From Kluyvera georgiana ATCC 51603 (lineage in GTDB: Bacteria > Pseudomonadota > Gammaproteobacteria > Enterobacterales > Enterobacteriaceae): DNA of 64,000 bases. Location: contig NZ_LXEU01000046.1 in the NCBI RefSeq assembly GCF_001654985.1, forward strand, positions 1-64,000, read 5' to 3'. Made by a program: the position numbers and the translations under genes. Under the pieces are notes generated by a model, which did not search any database, was not told the DNA's origin, and was given only the letters and a program-made list of their open reading frames with translations. Of this stretch, positions 40,673-49,652 are shown in pieces (within the stretch, counting starts at the first letter, position 1; every line of letters begins with the position of its first letter).

Positions 40673-41902
40673 ATGTCGAATATTACCCATGTCTCCTCAC
40701 CGCCGAACACCGCTCGCCTGATGCAAACCGTCGGGCTTTGCTTTTTGGTCGCCCTGATGGAAGGGCTGGATTTACAGGCCGCCGGAATTGCCGCCGTCGG
40801 TATCGCTCAGGCATTTTCACTCGAAAAAATGCAGATGGGCTGGATCTTCAGCGCCGGGATCCTCGGACTGCTGCCGGGCGCGCTGTTCGGCGGCATGCTC
40901 GCCGACAGGCACGGGCGCAAGAAGGTGCTGCTGGGGTCCGTTGTGCTGTTTGGTCTGTTTTCCATCGTCACCGCGCTGGCGTGGGATTTTCACTCGCTGG
41001 TCTTTGCCCGCTTTATGACCGGTGCAGGTTTAGGCGCCGCGCTGCCTAACCTTATCGCACTCACTTCGGAAGCGGCGGGCCCGCGTTTTCGCGGCACCGC
41101 AGTGAGCCTGATGTACTGCGGCGTGCCGATTGGCGCGGCGCTGGCGGCAGCCCTGGGCTTTAGCGGCCTGACGCAGGAATGGCAAACGATCTTCTGGGTC
41201 GGCGGCGTGGTGCCGCTATTGCTGGTACCGCTGCTGATGCTCCGTCTGCCGGAGTCGCAGGCGTTCAGCTGCCAGCAGCAAGAGGCTCCTGCGCCGCTGC
41301 GGGCGATTTTCGCTTCCGAAACCGCTTCTTCGACGCTGCTGTTGTGGTTGTGCTACTTCTTCACCCTGCTGGTGGTTTACATGCTGATCAACTGGCTGCC
41401 GATGCTGCTGGTCGATCAGGGCTTTAGCCGTTCGCAGGCCGCTGGAGTCATGTTCGCCCTACAAATCGGCGCGGCCTCAGGCACGCTGATGCTGGGCGCG
41501 CTGATGGATAAACTCAGCCCCATTAAAATGTCGCTGCTGATCTACTGCGGGATGCTGGCGTCGCTGATTTCTCTCGGTGTGGCCAACTCGTTCGGCATGA
41601 TGCTGGCCGCAGGTTTCGTTGCCGGAATGTTCGCTACCGGCGGGCAAAGCGTGCTGTATGCGCTGGCGCCGCTGTTCTACCGCACCGAAATTCGCGCCAC
41701 TGGTGTGGGCACCGCGGTGGCGGTAGGGCGGCTGGGGGCGATGAGTGGCCCGCTGCTGGCGGGGAAAATGCTGGCGCTGGGCACCGGCACCGTCGGCGTG
41801 ATGGCGGCTTCCGCGCCGGGGATTGTGCTGGCGGGCGTGGCGGTATTCTGGCTGATGAATCGTCATCAGCGCAGCGTGGCTGCGGAAAGCGCTGGGCGCT
41901 AG
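40673..41902 (+). CDS. mhpT: 3-hydroxyphenylpropionate permease (MFS)
   Basis: MhpT is a proton-linked uptake carrier of the aromatic acid/H+ symporter family, with 12 membrane helices. The 409-residue protein starts MSNITHVSSPPN. It shows the MFS signature DRHGRKKVLLGS between helices 2 and 3 and the AAHS sequence FLVALMEGLDLQAAGIAAVGI. AGAAGG precedes ATG 40673; an upstream in-frame ATG (40601) is unlikely. It is the last gene of the mhp operon, 106 bp after mhpE, and is followed by a terminator. Confidence 0.95.
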   Translation: MSNITHVSSPPNTARLMQTVGLCFLVALMEGLDLQAAGIAAVGIAQAFSLEKMQMGWIFSAGILGLLPGALFGGMLADRHGRKKVLLGSVVLFGLFSIVTALAWDFHSLVFARFMTGAGLGAALPNLIALTSEAAGPRFRGTAVSLMYCGVPIGAALAAALGFSGLTQEWQTIFWVGGVVPLLLVPLLMLRLPESQAFSCQQQEAPAPLRAIFASETASSTLLLWLCYFFTLLVVYMLINWLPMLLVDQGFSRSQAAGVMFALQIGAASGTLMLGALMDKLSPIKMSLLIYCGMLASLISLGVANSFGMMLAAGFVAGMFATGGQSVLYALAPLFYRTEIRATGVGTAVAVGRLGAMSGPLLAGKMLALGTGTVGVMAASAPGIVLAGVAVFWLMNRHQRSVAAESAGR

Positions 41903-41927
41903 TGGATGTTTTCTATTTGTGATAACC

Positions 41928-41951
41928 GGGAGCCCTATCGGCTCCCTTTTT
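41928..41951. terminator. Terminator between mhpT and the lipoprotein gene
   Basis: GGGAGCC (41928-41934) pairs with GGCTCCC (41940-41946), followed by TTTTT. The genes on either side are convergent. Confidence 0.9.
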
Positions 41952-41963
41952 CATGCGTGATGA

Positions 41964-42482
41964 TTAATCAAAAGCGCTGCCGGGGCACAATTTCACGCCG
42001 TCCGTTTTCCAGCGCACGATTTTGGCGTTAGCGTCCAGATCTTTTACGGATACGGAATCGCCGGAATATAACGAGCCGGTGACGATAATATCGTAGTTGT
42101 GGTTCGCCTGCGGAACGAAATCAGAATAAGACGTTGTGCTAGCGTAATGAACAATATCAACGAGTTGGCCTGGTTTGAGGGTGAACTCATTGATAAATGC
42201 GCCTTTCACATTTTCGGAAGCCGGCATGTCGGAGAGACGCTTGTTTCCGGTTACCGGAATACCAATGATGGCAAAGCCAGATGTAATGCGTCTTTCTAAT
42301 ACTTTCTTATAGCAACCATTTACCTGCTTTTCGTAAAACTGTAGTGCGGTATTGCCTGTGGTGCTGGCGCGAATACGTGCGGCATCGGCCCCTTTATAAT
42401 CTTCAAGCGCAGGTCGGAAACCGGCGGTGCATCCGCTGAGGAGTATGGCAGCCAGGCCACCGATGAAAATATTTTTATACAT
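41964..42482 (-). CDS. Putative lipoprotein of unknown function (172 aa)
   Basis: I do not recognise this gene. The N-terminus MYKNIFIGGLAAILLSGC is a lipoprotein signal with an LSGC lipobox; the cysteine (about 18) should be lipidated and the protein anchored in an envelope membrane. The mature part of about 155 residues is mixed polar and beta-rich (FINEFTLKPGQLVDIVHYASTTSYSDFVPQ, YDIIVTGSLYSGDSVSV) with several cysteines. It is transcribed toward mhpT and shares its terminator. A decayed ankyrin-repeat gene lies immediately upstream on the same strand, which suggests that both came from one accessory unit. Confidence 0.75.
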   Translation of the reverse strand: MYKNIFIGGLAAILLSGCTAGFRPALEDYKGADAARIRASTTGNTALQFYEKQVNGCYKKVLERRITSGFAIIGIPVTGNKRLSDMPASENVKGAFINEFTLKPGQLVDIVHYASTTSYSDFVPQANHNYDIIVTGSLYSGDSVSVKDLDANAKIVRWKTDGVKLCPGSAFD

Positions 42483-42532
42483 TTTTATCCGTAATTTTAA
42501 TTTGTGTTAAGGACGAAGGAGAACGGTGTTCT

Positions 42533-42658
42533 TTAGTATTCAATGCCTTTTGTAAATCCAATATTAGACGCAATTTCACACGGCGTTTTATTCGTAACGC
42601 CAGGATCCACATTGGCCTATTGGAGCAGTAAAAACTATATCGCCAGTCTTCTTTTTTC
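42533..42658 (-). pseudogene. Remnant of an ankyrin-repeat gene
   Basis: One frame of the minus strand reads EKRRLAI, stop, FLLLQ, stop, then ANVDPGVTNKTPCEIASNIG and FTKGIEY before a final stop. The last part fits the ankyrin repeat (ANV-D...T-KTP--IA---G), and FLLLQ plus ANV fits the usual end of one repeat and start of the next. Two internal stops and no start codon show that it is broken. It lies upstream of the lipoprotein gene in the same direction. The rest of the gap 42659-42805 has no gene that I can support. Confidence 0.5.
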
Positions 42659-42805
42659 AACACTAAAATAGGCAGCTTGCTGAACAGAGAAATATCATGG
42701 TGAAATTAAGGCTATTTGCCGCTTAATGCCCGGTATTCTTCTTGAGCGTCTTTGCGCGATGGTTAAGAATAGAATGACACTTCGCGATGCTACAGGCAGG
42801 ACGTT

Positions 42806-43672
42806 ATGACACAGTACGGTACGTTTTCCCTTGGTTCTCAATTTGTTAATCGCCTCGGTTACGGGGCGATGCAGCTGGCTGGCCCCGGCGTTTTCGGCCC
42901 GCCGAAAGACCGACATGCGGCCATTTCCGTGCTGCGTGAAGCCCTCGAACTGGGGGTTAATCATATCGACACCAGTGATTTCTATGGCCCGCACGTGACT
43001 AACCAGATCATTTGTGAAGCGCTGCATCCGTACGCGGATGACCTGACGATCGTCACCAAAATTGGCGCGCGTCGCGGCGACGACGCCTCCTGGCTACCGG
43101 CATTTTCCCCCGAAGAACTCAAGCAAGCGGTCCATGATAACCTGCGCAACCTCAGGCTGGACGTGCTGGATGTAGTCAATATGCGCGTGATGATTGGCGA
43201 TGGACATGCACCGTGCGAAGGCAGCATTGAGGCCAGCGTCAACGTGCTGGCTGAGCTACAGCAGCAGGGGCTGGTGAAGCATATTGGCCTGAGTAACGTC
43301 ACGCCGACGCAGGTGGCGCAGGCGCGGCAGATTGCGCCGATTGTCTGTGTGCAGAATGAATACAATATTGCCCATCGCGCTGATGATGCGTTGATTGATG
43401 CACTGGCGCGTGACGGTATCGCCTACGTGCCATTCTTCCCGCTCGGCGGTTTTTCTCCGCTGCAATCTTCCACGCTCATTGAGGTGGCGCGCGCGCTCGG
43501 CGCCACGCCGATGCAGGTTGCGCTGGCCTGGCTGCTGCACCGTTCGCCGAATATTCTGCTGATCCCCGGCACCTCGTCGGTGGCGCATTTGCGGGAAAAT
43601 ATGGCGGCTGCGGAGTTGACCTTGTCCCCTGAGACGCTGGCGACGCTTGACGGTATTGCCGCGAAAGGCTGA
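42806..43672 (+). CDS. ydbC: Aldo/keto reductase YdbC (pyridoxal reductase type)
   Basis: YdbC is an NADPH-dependent aldo/keto reductase; the E. coli enzyme is reported to reduce pyridoxal. The 288-residue barrel protein contains GVNHIDTSDFYGPHVTNQII with the catalytic aspartate and tyrosine, the lysine in TIVTKIG and the histidine-equivalent VVNMRV region. It ends with the NADPH motif LLIPGTSSVAHLRENMAAAEL. It begins MTQYGTFSLGSQFVNRLGYGAMQLAGPGVFGPP, very close to E. coli YdbC. A GFA-family gene starts 12 bp after it. Confidence 0.92.
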   Translation: MTQYGTFSLGSQFVNRLGYGAMQLAGPGVFGPPKDRHAAISVLREALELGVNHIDTSDFYGPHVTNQIICEALHPYADDLTIVTKIGARRGDDASWLPAFSPEELKQAVHDNLRNLRLDVLDVVNMRVMIGDGHAPCEGSIEASVNVLAELQQQGLVKHIGLSNVTPTQVAQARQIAPIVCVQNEYNIAHRADDALIDALARDGIAYVPFFPLGGFSPLQSSTLIEVARALGATPMQVALAWLLHRSPNILLIPGTSSVAHLRENMAAAELTLSPETLATLDGIAAKG

Positions 43673-43683
43673 CGGGAGGTTCA

Positions 43684-44091
43684 ATGACTGACAAACTTTC
43701 CGCCCAGTGCCACTGTGGCGCGGTGGCGTTTACCGTTGAATTGAGCGATGGCTTCAACACCGCGCGTCGCTGTAACTGCTCATACTGCCGGATGCGTGGG
43801 GCGGTTGCCGTTTCTGCGCCGCTGGCGGGAATCGAAATCCTACGTGGGAAGGATAAACTCACGGAGTATCGCTTTAATACCGGTGAGGCGGCGCACTTTT
43901 TCTGCTCGGTGTGCGGCATTTATACCTTCCATCAGCGGCGCTCGAATCCGCAGCAGTATGGCGTGAATGTGGCCTGTATTGAGGGGGTATCACCGTTTGA
44001 TTTTGCCTGTGTGGAAGTTCATGACGGCGTTCACCACCCGAAAGATGGCGGCGGCGGTATTGCAGGCTACCTGCGTTATGAGAAAAAGTAA
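43684..44091 (+). CDS. GFA-family (CENP-V/glutathione-dependent formaldehyde-activating-like) protein
   Basis: The 135-residue protein has the GFA zinc fold: CHCGAVAF, then RRCNCSYCRMRGAVA, then FFCSVCGIYTFHQRR. The cysteine pairs bind structural and catalytic zinc. Members include glutathione-dependent formaldehyde-activating enzyme, but most are of unknown substrate. It is closely linked to ydbC and probably cotranscribed. A formaldehyde locus (frmR-frmA) lies 18 kb away, but a functional link is only a guess. Confidence 0.87.
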   Translation: MTDKLSAQCHCGAVAFTVELSDGFNTARRCNCSYCRMRGAVAVSAPLAGIEILRGKDKLTEYRFNTGEAAHFFCSVCGIYTFHQRRSNPQQYGVNVACIEGVSPFDFACVEVHDGVHHPKDGGGGIAGYLRYEKK

Positions 44092-44118
44092 CCGGAACGC
44101 GGTGTCGTGAAGGCGAAA

Positions 44119-44146
44119 AAAAGCCCTGTATTTACGCAGGGCTTTT
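44119..44146. terminator. Bidirectional terminator between the GFA gene and azoR
   Basis: AAAAGCCCTG (44119-44128) pairs with CAGGGCTTTT (44137-44146) between convergent genes, with A and T tracts on the two sides. Confidence 0.9.
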
Positions 44147-44162
44147 GACTGTCAGATGGCGA

Positions 44163-44819
<657 letters not shown>

Positions 44820-44965
44820 CTATTCACAATCCTGCCACAGGGATAGCGCAATATATCGAATTCTATATTCAGTTTTTTTGAACAAAGCTCAGAATGCACG
44901 AATGTGGTATCATAGAGCGATACTTGATAAGCGTTTTTCCAGGCACCGTACTGCCCAATAAGACT

Positions 44966-47900
44966 ATGACAGAACAACAAAAAATAACCTTCGCTATGCT
45001 GAGTCAGCGCCTTGATGCGCTAACGTTGCGGGATAAACAGCGGTTTGCCCGTCGACTGCACGGCGTTAAGAAAGTTAAAAATCCTGATGCTCAACAGGCC
45101 ATTTACCAGGAGATGGCGCAGGAAATTGAACAGGCAGCCGGTAAGGTCGTGCTGCGTGAAGCGTCACGCCCGGTCATTGACTACCCGGAAAATCTGCCCG
45201 TTAGCCAGAAAAAACAGGATATCCTCAACGCGATCCGCGATAACCAGGTGGTGATCGTCGCTGGTGAGACCGGTTCGGGTAAAACCACTCAGCTACCCAA
45301 AATCTGTATGGAGTTGGGGCGCGGCATTAAAGGTCTGATTGGCCATACTCAGCCGCGTCGTCTGGCGGCGCGAACCGTCGCCAACCGTATTGCTGAAGAG
45401 CTGAAAACCGAACCGGGCGGCTGCATTGGTTACAAAGTGCGATTCAGCGATCACGTCAGCGATAACACCATGGTCAAATTGATGACCGACGGTATTCTGC
45501 TGGCGGAAATTCAGCAGGACCGCCTGCTGATGCAGTACGACACTATTATCATCGATGAAGCGCACGAGCGCAGTCTGAACATCGACTTCCTGCTGGGCTA
45601 CCTGAAAGAACTGCTGCCGCGTCGCCCTGACCTGAAAGTGATCATCACCTCGGCAACCATCGATCCTGAACGCTTCTCCCGGCACTTTAATAACGCGCCA
45701 ATTATCGAAGTTTCTGGCCGCACTTATCCGGTCGAGGTGCGCTATCGCCCGATCGTAGAAGAGGCGGACGATACCGAACGTGACCAACTGCAGGCGATTT
45801 TCGACGCCGTGGATGAACTGGGGCAGGAGAGCCCGGGTGATATTCTGATCTTTATGAGCGGTGAGCGTGAAATCCGCGATACCGCCGATGCGCTGAGCAA
45901 ACGAGAGCTGCGTCATACCGAAATTCTGCCGCTGTACGCCCGTTTGTCGAACAGCGAACAGAACCGCGTCTTCCAGCCGCATAGCGGGCGACGTATTGTG
46001 CTGGCCACCAACGTGGCGGAAACCTCGCTCACCGTGCCGGGCATTAAATACGTGATAGACCCCGGTACCGCGCGTATCAGCCGCTATAGCTACCGTACGA
46101 AAGTACAACGACTGCCGATTGAGCCGGTGTCGCAGGCTTCCGCCAACCAGCGTAAAGGCCGCTGTGGGCGTGTCTCTGAGGGGATCTGTATTCGTCTCTA
46201 TTCAGAGGACGACTTCCTGTCCCGCCCGGAGTTTACCGACCCGGAGATTCTGCGTACCAACCTGGCGTCCGTTATTTTGCAGATGACCGCGTTGGGCCTG
46301 GGCGATATCGCAGCGTTCCCGTTTGTTGAAGCGCCGGATAAACGCAATATTCAGGACGGCGTGCGTCTGCTGGAAGAGCTGAGCGCGATCACCACCGACG
46401 AGCAGCAAACCGCTTATAAGTTGACGCCGTTAGGCCGCCAGTTAAGCCAGCTGCCGGTCGATCCGCGTCTGGCGCGGATGGTGCTGGAAGCGCAGAAACA
46501 CGGCTGCGTGCGCGAGGCGATGATCATCACCTCGGCGTTGTCCATTCAGGATCCGCGCGAGCGCCCGATGGACAAACAGCAGGCGTCCGATGAAAAACAT
46601 CGCCGCTTCCACGATAAAGAGTCTGATTTTCTGGCGTTCGTGAATCTGTGGAACTACCTCGGCGAGCAGCAGAAAGCGCTGTCGTCCAACCAGTTCCGCC
46701 GCCAGTGCAAACTGGATTTCCTCAACTATCTGCGCGTGCGCGAGTGGCAGGATATCTACACCCAGCTGCGTCAGGTGGTGAAAGAACTGGGCATTCCGGT
46801 CAACAGCGAGCCGGCGGCGTATCGTGAAATTCACGTCGCGTTGTTAACCGGCTTACTGTCGCACATTGGCATGAAAGACGCGGATAAACAGGAATTTACC
46901 GGCGCGCGTAACGCCCGTTTCTCCATCTTCCCTGGCTCAGGCTTATTTAAGAAGCCGCCAAAATGGACGATGGTTGCCGAGTTGGTGGAAACCAGCCGTC
47001 TGTGGGGGCGTATTGCCGCACGTATTGACCCGGAATGGGTGGAGCCGGTCGCCCAGCATTTAATGAAACGCTCGTACAGCGAGCCGCACTGGGAGCGGGC
47101 GCTGGGGGCGGTGATGGCGACCGAAAAGGTCACCGTCTACGGCCTGCCGATCGTTGCCGCACGTAAGGTCAACTACAGCCAGATTGACCCGGCGCTGTGC
47201 CGCGAGCTGTTTATACGTCACGCGCTGGTGGAAGGCGACTGGCAAACCCGTCACGCCTTCTTCCGCGATAACCTGAAGCTGCGTAGCGAAATTGAAGAGC
47301 TGGAACATAAGTCGCGCCGTCGCGACATTCTGGTCGATGATGAGACGATGTTTGAATTCTACGACCAGCGTATCAGCCATGAAGTGATTTCCGCACGCCA
47401 CTTTGACAAGTGGTGGAAACAGGCCAGCCGCGAGACGCCGGATCTGCTCAACTTTGAGAAGAGCATGCTGATCAAAGAAGGTGCGGAGCAGGTCAGCAAG
47501 CTGGACTACCCGAACTTCTGGCATCAGGGCAACCTTAAGCTGCGTCTGAGCTACCAGTTTGAACCCGGGGCAGATGCCGACGGGGTGACGGTGCATATTC
47601 CGCTGCCGTTGTTAAATCAGGTGGAAGAGGCCGGGTTTGAGTGGCAGATCCCAGGGCTGCGCCGCGAGCTGATTATCGCGCTGATTAAATCGTTGCCGAA
47701 GCCGATTCGCCGCAACTTTGTGCCCGCGCCAAATTATGCCGAAGCGTTTTTAGGCCGCGTCACGCCGCTGCAGTTACCGCTGCTTGATTCGCTGGAGCGT
47801 GAGCTGCGTCGGATGACCGGCGTCACCGTCGACCGCGAGGCCTGGCAGTGGGATCAGGTACCCGATCACCTGAAAATCACTTTCCGCGTGGTGGACGATA

Positions 47901-48868
47901 AAAACAAGAAACTTCAGGAAGGCCGCTCCTTGCAGGCGCTGAAGGACGGACTGAAGGGCAAAGTGCAGGAAACCCTCTCGGCGGTGGCTGACGATGGTAT
48001 CGAGCAGAATGGCCTGCATATCTGGAGCTTTGGCGATCTGCCGGACCGCTACGAGCAGAAGCGCGGCAACTATAAGGTGAAAGCCTGGCCCGCGTTGGTG
48101 GATGAGCGCGACAGCGTAGCTATCAAGCTGTTTGATAACGAGCTGGAACAGCAGCAGGCGATGTGGCGCGGTCTGCGCCGTTTACTGTTGCTGAACATCC
48201 CATCGCCGATCAAGTATCTGCACGAGAAGTTGCCGAACAAAGCCAAGCTGGGGCTGTATTTTAACCCTTACGGCAAAGTGCTGGATTTGATTGATGACTG
48301 CATCTCCTGCGGTGTAGATAAGCTGATCGACGAGGCCGGTGGCCCGGTGTGGACCGAAGCGGGCTTTAACGCGCTGCATGAGAAAGTGCGCGCCGACCTT
48401 AACGAGACGGTGGTCGAGATTGCTAAACAGGTTGAGCAAATCCTCACGGCGGTATTTAACGTCAACAAACGTCTGAAAGGCCGCGTGGACATGAGCATGG
48501 CGCTGGGGCTGTCGGATATTAAGGCGCAGATGAACGGTCTGGTCTATCGCGGTTTCGTCACCGGCAACGGCTTCCGTCGTTTAGGCGATACGCTGCGTTA
48601 CCTGCAGGCAATTGAAAAACGTCTGGAGAAGATGGCCGTCGACCCGCATCGCGACCGTGCGCAGATGCTGAAGGTAGAGAGCATTCAACAGGCATGGCAA
48701 CAGTGGCTGAACAAGCTGCCGCCGTCACGTCGTGAGGATGACGATGTGAAGGAGATCCGCTGGATGATTGAAGAGCTGCGCGTCAGCTTCTTCGCGCAGC
48801 AGTTGGGTACACCGTATCCGATTTCGGATAAGCGTATTTTGCAGGCAATGGATCAGATCGTCGCCTGA
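44966..48868 (+). CDS. hrpA: DEAH-box ATP-dependent RNA helicase HrpA
   Basis: HrpA is a large DEAH/RHA helicase that processes mRNAs such as fimbrial transcripts and rescues stalled ribosomes. The 1300-residue protein has motif I GETGSGKTTQLP, motif II DEAH (TIIIDEAHERSLNIDFLLGYL), the SAT motif ITSATIDPERF and motif VI QRKGRCGRVSEG. A helicase-associated domain (about 500-650) and a long C-terminal region with DUF3418 follow. The start MTEQQKITFAML is the family start; 24 residues upstream in the longer frame are spurious. A terminator follows. Confidence 0.97.
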   Translation: MTEQQKITFAMLSQRLDALTLRDKQRFARRLHGVKKVKNPDAQQAIYQEMAQEIEQAAGKVVLREASRPVIDYPENLPVSQKKQDILNAIRDNQVVIVAGETGSGKTTQLPKICMELGRGIKGLIGHTQPRRLAARTVANRIAEELKTEPGGCIGYKVRFSDHVSDNTMVKLMTDGILLAEIQQDRLLMQYDTIIIDEAHERSLNIDFLLGYLKELLPRRPDLKVIITSATIDPERFSRHFNNAPIIEVSGRTYPVEVRYRPIVEEADDTERDQLQAIFDAVDELGQESPGDILIFMSGEREIRDTADALSKRELRHTEILPLYARLSNSEQNRVFQPHSGRRIVLATNVAETSLTVPGIKYVIDPGTARISRYSYRTKVQRLPIEPVSQASANQRKGRCGRVSEGICIRLYSEDDFLSRPEFTDPEILRTNLASVILQMTALGLGDIAAFPFVEAPDKRNIQDGVRLLEELSAITTDEQQTAYKLTPLGRQLSQLPVDPRLARMVLEAQKHGCVREAMIITSALSIQDPRERPMDKQQASDEKHRRFHDKESDFLAFVNLWNYLGEQQKALSSNQFRRQCKLDFLNYLRVREWQDIYTQLRQVVKELGIPVNSEPAAYREIHVALLTGLLSHIGMKDADKQEFTGARNARFSIFPGSGLFKKPPKWTMVAELVETSRLWGRIAARIDPEWVEPVAQHLMKRSYSEPHWERALGAVMATEKVTVYGLPIVAARKVNYSQIDPALCRELFIRHALVEGDWQTRHAFFRDNLKLRSEIEELEHKSRRRDILVDDETMFEFYDQRISHEVISARHFDKWWKQASRETPDLLNFEKSMLIKEGAEQVSKLDYPNFWHQGNLKLRLSYQFEPGADADGVTVHIPLPLLNQVEEAGFEWQIPGLRRELIIALIKSLPKPIRRNFVPAPNYAEAFLGRVTPLQLPLLDSLERELRRMTGVTVDREAWQWDQVPDHLKITFRVVDDKNKKLQEGRSLQALKDGLKGKVQETLSAVADDGIEQNGLHIWSFGDLPDRYEQKRGNYKVKAWPALVDERDSVAIKLFDNELEQQQAMWRGLRRLLLLNIPSPIKYLHEKLPNKAKLGLYFNPYGKVLDLIDDCISCGVDKLIDEAGGPVWTEAGFNALHEKVRADLNETVVEIAKQVEQILTAVFNVNKRLKGRVDMSMALGLSDIKAQMNGLVYRGFVTGNGFRRLGDTLRYLQAIEKRLEKMAVDPHRDRAQMLKVESIQQAWQQWLNKLPPSRREDDDVKEIRWMIEELRVSFFAQQLGTPYPISDKRILQAMDQIVA

Positions 48869-48880
48869 TGTCTGTGAAAA

Positions 48881-48916
48881 GAAGCCCGATGAATAAAAAT
48901 ATCGGGCTTCTTTATT
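48881..48916 (+). terminator. hrpA terminator
   Basis: GAAGCCCGAT and ATCGGGCTTC form a perfect 10-bp stem with a ten-base loop and are followed by TTTATT. It starts 12 bases after the stop. Confidence 0.88.
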
Positions 48917-49009
48917 TATTCTGAAAATACGGCGCTATCCTTTTAATATTTTTCCCAATGAGTCATAGTTCTCTTTTTACAACGACTATAATTCAGGGAT
49001 GTTACACTG

Positions 49010-49504
49010 ATGGATAACCATATTAGTGATTGTTATTGGCGCACATGGAAAAAGACATTTGTATACCAGGGCGAAGCAACACGAAGCGAATTTTGGTCGT
49101 TTATTTTAATTAATTTATGTCTGGTTGCCTTTATTGCTCTGGTGAGCTATTTCGTCGTCGTTGTCATTCCTGCCGACAGAACCAGCCGGGGCGGCCTAAT
49201 GTTCGCCTGGAACATTCTTTTTTTTATCCCGTTACGCAAATATTCTGCACTGATTTTAATTTTACCGCTCGTCTCTTTGGGTATCAGGAGAATGCATGAT
49301 ATTGGTAAGAATGGATGGTGGTTTGGTCTGCCGGTATTGTTTGGATTAGTCATTATTCCATGGTTTACTCAGATAATGTTACACCATCAAATCAGCTCGC
49401 TCGTTTTCCACGCACTGTATTATGCTAATAAGGTGATTAATCCGCTACTGCTCCTGTTTGTTTTTTGGCTGTGTATACAGCGAACGCGGCAAATTGAGCC
49501 GTAA
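49010..49504 (+). CDS. DUF805 inner-membrane protein
   Basis: The 164-residue protein has four hydrophobic segments (about 30-55, 65-90, 100-120, 135-155) and the DUF805 features: an N-terminal W..TFVYQGEATRSEFWSF and the central VSLGIRRMHDIGKNGWW. The family is widespread in enterobacteria (YhaH/YhaI type) and of unknown function. The ATG at 49010 has a weak ribosome-binding site. Base composition is AT-rich compared with hrpA, so it may be an addition at this point. The gap after it (49505-49652) holds only short stem-loops. Confidence 0.85.
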   Translation: MDNHISDCYWRTWKKTFVYQGEATRSEFWSFILINLCLVAFIALVSYFVVVVIPADRTSRGGLMFAWNILFFIPLRKYSALILILPLVSLGIRRMHDIGKNGWWFGLPVLFGLVIIPWFTQIMLHHQISSLVFHALYYANKVINPLLLLFVFWLCIQRTRQIEP

Positions 49505-49652
49505 CCCGGATGAGGTGTTTAGCTTACCCGCAACGCCCGGTAAAGATGGAACGATACACCTTCATTGCACTGTGTTGAAAACAGGGGGAGTGAATAGGTA
49601 GGCCGCCTGGAGCGGCCATGGCTGGCGGTTCCGACTTATCTCGCTAAACAAG

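Noticed and set aside
42475-42663. 62-codon minus-strand frame in front of the lipoprotein gene
   Set aside because: It is in another frame from the ankyrin-like remnant, has no ribosome-binding site and gives a featureless basic peptide.
49603-49620. GGCCGC/GCGGCC hairpin between the DUF805 gene and the YfeW-like gene
   Set aside because: A 6-bp stem without a T tract is expected by chance in GC-rich sequence and is not placed at either gene end.
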